From: Fibrobacteres bacterium CG2_30_45_31
GTDB lineage: Bacteria > Fibrobacterota > Fibrobacteria > Fibrobacterales > Fibrobacteraceae
Reading direction: 5' to 3'
Length of the DNA: 11,237 nt
Assembly: GCA_001873075.1 (NCBI GenBank)
Contig: MNYL01000147.1
Coordinates: 1-11,237 of the forward strand
The notes under the pieces were generated by a model. The model worked only from the letters and a program-made list of their open reading frames with translations, was not told the DNA's origin and searched no databases. The translations under genes and the position numbers were made by a program. Shown here in pieces: positions 6,972 through 11,237 of the stretch (within the stretch, counting starts at the first letter, position 1; the number at the start of each line of letters is the position of its first letter).

Positions 6972-6999
6972 AAAAAAAAACCGCAAAAAATGCGGTTTT
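6972..6999 (-). terminator. Intrinsic terminator of the GH9 cellulase gene
   Basis: The core stem pairs CCGCA (6981-6985) with TGCGG (6991-6995) around a 5-base loop. It extends by four A:T pairs (6977-6980 with 6996-6999). On the minus strand the stem is followed by a run of T (nine T from 6980 to 6972, then more T-rich sequence). It lies 28 bp past the GH9 stop codon, in the right orientation to end that transcript. The plus-strand side has only TTTTAAAT, so it works less clearly that way, and no plus-strand gene needs it. Confidence 0.9.
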
Positions 7000-7027
7000 A
7001 AATAAATAAAACACTAGGATTCAAATC

Positions 7028-10000
7028 TTATCTTATCCGCTGAATACCAAAAACTCGGGTGGCATCGTAATCGGAAGAGGTACTAAATCGCTTCATTGTT
7101 TCCAAATCATCCGATTTTGCTGCGTAGAAACGCGTTTTTAGAGTCGCCTTTGCTATGTAGGCACCCGTTCCGACTGCTTTTCCACTCGCAGAGGCCAGAC
7201 CTTGTTTGGGACGAGCCACCCATTCAATGAATATAAACGCTTCATTGTTAGAGGATACATAAGGATCTGTCAAGGTAAACTTGCCCTTAATACTGTTCAC
7301 AAAGTTTCCAAGATTGGTGAAAACGGGGATCTCATAGGAGACTTGGAGACTATCCCATGCTGGGGCTTCATTGTAGGCGGCTCCGCGAGGAACGCCTAAA
7401 GTGAGTTCAAATACAGCTCCAGTAAATGGGTAATTCGCGGTGTCAACACTGGCTTTAACTACCCCATTTTCTATCCAATCATACTTTCCTGTGGCTTGAT
7501 TGAGTATCAGGAGACGATAGGTTTCATTTTTTGTCACCGGAAGTACTGTATTCTCGGCAGAGGACGACACTTCACTTACATGATCTTTGAGATGGAATGA
7601 AAAATCGATAATTGGCTTGCCATCACCGGTTACCGTTGCCCACGGATTTTCCATCGAAGGGATGTTACCGCTTTTATCAGTGAAAGCACTGGTTAGGGGA
7701 GCGAAACGAATACGGTCTCCTTCTCCAACAGCTCCTTGACTATCGTCCAAGAAATAAATATTGATGTTGGAATTATCATTCACCAATATCCAATCATAGG
7801 CCTCAATGGCGATGGGCCCCTTGCGTTCACGTTGCAGTAAATCCAATGTGGAATCCTTAACCAGCAATGGTTCGCTCGCGTATGCCATGAGACTATTGAC
7901 GGCTGTTCCTGGTGTGACTTCTCCAGAAATAATCACTGGGCCTGTTAAGTCTTCGGCAATAGTGGAGTTGCTTTCGTAGTTGGCTCCTTCACCCTTGTGT
8001 TGAGTTACGAGACCCGCTCCAATCAGAGTTTTTCCTTGGTAGGAGCCAGAATAGGTACCGTTCGTGTTTCCGAGTTTGAATGGTTTTGCAAGATCCAGTG
8101 TTGCAGAGGTTCTATCCGCATTCCATGTGTAAGCCTTGGTCCAAAGTGTTTCTGGCTCCGCAGAACCAAAAATGACTGAAACTTGATCTGGAGCATGTAG
8201 CGCATCTACAGATCTCGAGAAGAGAATGGTCACGTTTTCGGCAAGACCATCCCCGTTACCATCAGCAATACTTGCGTAATTCATTGCTACTGGAACAAGC
8301 TTGAGTGTAATCGGAAGCATTTTTTGAGAGCAAGGGGAAACTCCATTACCTGATTTATCCGTAATCGTTGCTGTTGCTGCAAGCTGGCCTTTCATCCCTT
8401 CTTGAACTAAAGAGGTCCCGCTCGCAGGTATTGCAATTTCAAATTCCCAAATGTTCTTTTCTTCGTTGTAGAGTTTAGACTTGATAACAGTAGGTACTGT
8501 GGCTTGTTGCACATCATTTGCTGAGTAGAGAACTAGTGGCCAATCTATTCCTGGAGCTGAAATGGGCTCGCTGAACTGTAGATATACTTTGTCCGTGGTC
8601 ACTGTGTCCAAATGTTCCAAAACGGAAATAGAGACGAGTGTGGGGGATACTCCATCGGTGTAGTAATCTGAATGGACTTGCTCTGCACCAGAAATAAGGC
8701 TCACCAAAGTGACTGCTCCAGAAGGCGTTGAGTTCTGGATTGTATCGCCAGTCGAAAATTTAACCGTGAGAATTTTATCCACAACGGTTCCATCGGTTGA
8801 TGACAGTGTATCTCCATTGTAGACAAAATCTAAACGAGTAAACGATTGTCCTTCTTGATATGGATTCGAAAGAGTCACTTGAATCGCATCAGGGATAAGA
8901 TCACAATCCGTATCTAGCATTTTTGCATTATCGATAATTGGCCATGGTGGTAATTCTTGGATGACAAGCTTTACGGTTGCAGGGCTATAACTTAAGGTTG
9001 CCTTTCCTCCAGAGGCTCTCCCTGTGAGTATAGTGCTCACAGCGGCGGTAGAGCTGAAGTAGAAGGTGGCTTCGCCATTGACGAGAGTGATGCTAGTGAC
9101 GCTGATAGTGGCTGTGGGACTTGTCCAAAAAAGGACATTGCCCTCAACAACACTGAGTGCCACGCTGATATCTTCGCCCAACATGATCGTGCCCGTGCTA
9201 TCCACGAGTTTTACATGGACGGATCCCATTTTGCCCTCATAAGCAAAAACGCTATCAGAGGGGGTAAATATTAAATAACGTTTTTCGAGAGGAGTCGTGA
9301 TGGTATCAACTTCTACATTGGAACGCACCACGGCGCAGGCACAGTCGTAGCTTCCGGTGGTATTGGCATTACGGTTATGCCATGAAACCCAGTCTATTCG
9401 ATTGTTACCATAAGCGAGCGTTGTGTCAATGCTGAACAGGAAGGCGTCATAGCGACCATTCACAGAATAAGCAAATGGACGGTTATCCCCATTGGCTTCT
9501 AATGCATCTAAGTATCCGGTGGGGGATACGGCACTTTCTCCCGCATAATTCACAGGATAGGTGGTCTGCTCCACGGACGCGATCGGTGTGACAAATGGCG
9601 AAGTGAAATTCAGGGAGACACTTCGCGAGAGGGTGAGATCGGAGCTTGTGGCATCGTAGCCGGGGTCATAGCCGTAGATGTGTATGCCGTTGTAGTAGAT
9701 GGCTACATAGGGATCGAGGGTAAATGCCTTTTCTGTAACTCCATCGGCATTCTTTTCTAGTTCAGTCGTTTCAGATCCTGTATAATATGGACCCTTAGTA
9801 AGGTCAATGCCAGAGAATTGCTCGGGATCGGTACTCTGTGTGTGGGCACGGAGCGACCAAGAGCCTTCCAGGTCGGCGAAGGTGGCGTTCTGGAACTTCA
9901 ATTGGAACAGGTATTTCCCAGAGACGGCAAAGGTCCCTGTGAGAGTAATCGGGAGATAATAACCAGCTCCCGTGCCATCGGCAACGGGGGTTCCAAAGAC

Positions 10001-11237
10001 TATGTTGCCGCTCGCAGCGGAAGTTCCCGTTCCGTCCCACACGGAACTAATGTAGCTTACAGGATTCAGGTTGTTTGTTTTCAGGTAAAGGCGAAGTTCT
10101 GCGTTTGTGTAAGCGATTGTATCGTTATTGATGACGGAGATGATGAGCGTATTGCAGGTTTTCCAATCGGAACAGGCGGATTGATAAGAGGACGGTTTGA
10201 TGTAGATCTCGAAATTGGCATAAGCTGCCTGACTAGTGGTTGTGAAACTGTAATGGTTTCCGCCATTGTCATCCGTGGTGGCTCCAGAGGAAACGTCAAA
10301 GTAGTACTTTGTACTGGGAGAAAGGCCTGTGAGGGTTACGGTATGAAAATAACCCGCTTCCCCGATGGTTGTTTCTGTGAGTGCTGCCGTTGCTGTGCCA
10401 TATTTCACAAGGGTGTTCGATGCAGCTTCTTTTGTCCACCAGTAAATTTTTGCGCTCCGGTGATCTACCTGGCAAATGGTGACTTCAGAAATTTGGGTCA
10501 CTGTGGAGGTCATGGTGAATGAATACCATTGTCCGTGATTGTCATCCGTCGAAATGTTGGATTTGACATCCTTGCCTTCCAGGAAGAAATAATAAGTGAC
10601 GCCAGCGGTGAGTCCTGTGAGGGTGACGGATCCATTTTTAGTGAGAGTATCTACGCTGACAGAAAGAATTCCACTCACATCATTGGTGGTGTTGTAATAT
10701 ACTGTTACACGGGCAAGTTCATTTGTACTCCAACTGATAATGGCGGAGGTTTCGCTGATCGGTGTTGCTGTAACATTGCTGAACAGAGGACCTTCTTCGT
10801 CAATAGGGAGATCTTTGGAAAGGGAAAGAGCCGGAATAATGAATTGCGTTGAAAAGTCAATGCAGGTTTCCGTAGCTGTATAATCGTTCCAGTCATCCTT
10901 AAGCGTTTTGGTTGGCGCGGAACCACCCATTAATGCTCCTCGCGGACATTTGTATTTGTATGGCATGCCCCCCGCATTGTAGCCGTCAGGGTTAGCGGCG
11001 CGGTTATGAGGATGGTTCTCATTCTTTTCACCGGCACCCATGAGGAAAGAAAGATCCCAGGGATTGGCACCCATGTTGTAATAAATATTATCAAGAGCCA
11101 CATTCAGGTATTTTTCATCGCCTGTAATGTCGTAGAGCATAAAGACAGCGTTGGCGGCACCCATATTGTAACGGTTAAAGCCCCAGTCGGAGGATGTCCA
11201 GACTAAGTTGTAAGGAGGTGTGACGCGGAAGCTTCCG
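7028..11237 (-). CDS. Multidomain GH9 cellulase (endoglucanase-type), 5' end outside window
   Basis: The frame is open to the right edge: 1402 complete residues are visible, numbered here from the codon ending at 11236. The signal peptide and most of the catalytic domain, including its catalytic Asp region, are missing. Residues 1-141 are the end of a family 9 glycoside hydrolase domain, which hydrolyses beta-1,4-glucan. They show S-D-W-G-F-N-R (17-23), Y-D-I-T-G-D-E-K-Y-L, N-P-W-D-L-S-F, H-P-H-N-R (75-79, the H-x-R signature) and Y-T-A-T-E (119-123) with the probable proton donor Glu123 (codon 10868-10870). Then come two fibronectin III-like repeats (149-335), a beta-rich region like a carbohydrate-binding module (337 to about 480, Cys355 and Cys361), a region of unknown fold (about 480-650), an invasin/Ig-like domain (about 650-755), two modules each opening with an Asp-rich calcium-type loop (765-1204), and a C-terminal domain with G-T-G-A-Y-I and a basic end. 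The protein is surely secreted; surface attachment or type IX-type sorting is inference. A terminator follows the stop. Confidence 0.88.
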   Translation of the reverse strand, partial: GSFRVTPPYNLVWTSSDWGFNRYNMGAANAVFMLYDITGDEKYLNVALDNIYYNMGANPWDLSFLMGAGEKNENHPHNRAANPDGYNAGGMPYKYKCPRGALMGGSAPTKTLKDDWNDYTATETCIDFSTQFIIPALSLSKDLPIDEEGPLFSNVTATPISETSAIISWSTNELARVTVYYNTTNDVSGILSVSVDTLTKNGSVTLTGLTAGVTYYFFLEGKDVKSNISTDDNHGQWYSFTMTSTVTQISEVTICQVDHRSAKIYWWTKEAASNTLVKYGTATAALTETTIGEAGYFHTVTLTGLSPSTKYYFDVSSGATTDDNGGNHYSFTTTSQAAYANFEIYIKPSSYQSACSDWKTCNTLIISVINNDTIAYTNAELRLYLKTNNLNPVSYISSVWDGTGTSAASGNIVFGTPVADGTGAGYYLPITLTGTFAVSGKYLFQLKFQNATFADLEGSWSLRAHTQSTDPEQFSGIDLTKGPYYTGSETTELEKNADGVTEKAFTLDPYVAIYYNGIHIYGYDPGYDATSSDLTLSRSVSLNFTSPFVTPIASVEQTTYPVNYAGESAVSPTGYLDALEANGDNRPFAYSVNGRYDAFLFSIDTTLAYGNNRIDWVSWHNRNANTTGSYDCACAVVRSNVEVDTITTPLEKRYLIFTPSDSVFAYEGKMGSVHVKLVDSTGTIMLGEDISVALSVVEGNVLFWTSPTATISVTSITLVNGEATFYFSSTAAVSTILTGRASGGKATLSYSPATVKLVIQELPPWPIIDNAKMLDTDCDLIPDAIQVTLSNPYQEGQSFTRLDFVYNGDTLSSTDGTVVDKILTVKFSTGDTIQNSTPSGAVTLVSLISGAEQVHSDYYTDGVSPTLVSISVLEHLDTVTTDKVYLQFSEPISAPGIDWPLVLYSANDVQQATVPTVIKSKLYNEEKNIWEFEIAIPASGTSLVQEGMKGQLAATATITDKSGNGVSPCSQKMLPITLKLVPVAMNYASIADGNGDGLAENVTILFSRSVDALHAPDQVSVIFGSAEPETLWTKAYTWNADRTSATLDLAKPFKLGNTNGTYSGSYQGKTLIGAGLVTQHKGEGANYESNSTIAEDLTGPVIISGEVTPGTAVNSLMAYASEPLLVKDSTLDLLQRERKGPIAIEAYDWILVNDNSNINIYFLDDSQGAVGEGDRIRFAPLTSAFTDKSGNIPSMENPWATVTGDGKPIIDFSFHLKDHVSEVSSSAENTVLPVTKNETYRLLILNQATGKYDWIENGVVKASVDTANYPFTGAVFELTLGVPRGAAYNEAPAWDSLQVSYEIPVFTNLGNFVNSIKGKFTLTDPYVSSNNEAFIFIEWVARPKQGLASASGKAVGTGAYIAKATLKTRFYAAKSDDLETMKRFSTSSDYDATRVFGIQRIR
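7625..8296 (-). repeat. Calcium-loop plus Ig-like module B in the GH9 protein
   Basis: Visible residues about 981-1204. It opens with A-D-G-N-G-D-G-L-A-E (from codon 8261-8263), then a beta-rich part, M-A-Y-A-S-E-P-L and F-T-D-K-S-G-N-I-P-S. It parallels module A in order and spacing (about 220 residues each). Such Asp loops plus Ig-like folds usually stiffen extracellular stalks with bound calcium; that role here is inferred. Confidence 0.6.
8297..8944 (-). repeat. Calcium-loop plus Ig-like module A in the GH9 protein
   Basis: Visible residues about 765-980. The module opens with D-T-D-C-D-L-I-P-D (775-783, codons from 8914), a DxDxDxxxD calcium-type loop. It continues with a beta-rich part, Y-L-Q-F-S-E-P-I and finally T-D-K-S-G-N-G-V-S-P. 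The same order occurs in module B, pointing to an ancient internal duplication. The loop contains a Cys, unusual for such a site. Confidence 0.6.
10232..10507 (-). repeat. Fibronectin III-like repeat 2 in the GH9 protein
   Basis: Visible residues about 244-335, directly following repeat 1. It shows A-K-I-Y-W-W, V-T-L-T-G-L, T-K-Y-Y-F, T-D-D-N and Y-S-F-T-T-T-S. It lies between repeat 1 and the binding-type region. Confidence 0.75.
10508..10792 (-). repeat. Fibronectin III-like repeat 1 in the GH9 protein
   Basis: Visible residues about 149-243. It shares with the next repeat the pattern S-A-x-I-x-W, V-T-L-T-G-L, T-x-Y-Y-F, T-D-D-N and Y-S-F-T-x-T-S in the same order. These are linker or spacer domains common in secreted polysaccharidases. 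The repeat is at protein level; the DNA copies have diverged. Confidence 0.75.

Noticed and set aside
9818..10522. A 234-residue open frame on the plus strand, rich in Cys, Gly and Val.
   Set aside because: It lies wholly antisense to the GH9 gene across its FnIII-like and binding regions, has no recognisable domain, and its composition is what reverse-reading of that gene would give.
1..11237. Search by eye for tRNA genes, CRISPR repeats, insertion sequences, attachment sites and toxin-antitoxin or defence genes.
   Set aside because: None was seen; every long interval is filled by the genes listed.

Overview
The window looks like chromosomal DNA of a Gram-negative, cellulose-degrading bacterium, most likely a Fibrobacter relative (Fibrobacterota). 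This is inferred from style, not from a database match. The main clue is a very long family 9 glycoside hydrolase whose catalytic domain is followed by two fibronectin III-like repeats, a beta-rich binding-type region, Ig-like modules with calcium-type Asp loops, and a C-terminal tail ending in a G-T-G-A-Y-I motif and a basic V-F-G-I-Q-R-I-R end. Nothing suggests a phage, plasmid, transposon or CRISPR locus. The base composition is fairly even and mildly AT-rich, and genes are tightly packed, with no gene-free stretch over 300 bases.

Left part (1-2842), housekeeping. The N-terminal 280 residues of an HrpB-type DEAH helicase run off the left edge on the minus strand. Just upstream of it, in the same direction, is a small membrane-anchored protein of unknown function. 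A 70-bp divergent intergenic region separates these from nrdR, the ribonucleotide reductase repressor, on the plus strand. nrdR is followed after 21 bp by an RlmI-like methyltransferase that starts at TTG and lacks both the PUA domain and the cysteines expected of an m5C enzyme.

Middle part (2839-6924), signalling. Three minus-strand genes form a probable operon, transcribed in the order 7TM/PAS/PAS histidine kinase, stand-alone CheY-like receiver, sigma-54 (AAA+) activator. The kinase has a complete catalytic core and the small receiver has all its phosphorylation residues. The receiver of the sigma-54 activator has Asn where the phospho-accepting Asp should be, so it is probably not switched by its own phosphorylation. 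Its stop codon overlaps the convergent stop of the methyltransferase in a single CTAG.

Right part (7028-11237), cellulose degradation. The GH9 gene is open through the right edge, so its signal peptide and most of its catalytic domain are missing. It ends in a clear intrinsic terminator at 6972-6999 that faces the kinase gene. That terminator shows that a longer kinase reading starting at GTG 7014 is unlikely: its first 30 codons would translate the terminator. The kinase more likely starts at ATG 6924.

I do not see a self-evident new defence or mobile system. The most interesting candidate is the kinase / lone receiver / pseudo-receiver sigma-54 activator cassette beside a giant cellulase. 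The domains of unassigned fold inside the cellulase and the atypical RlmI-like protein come next.
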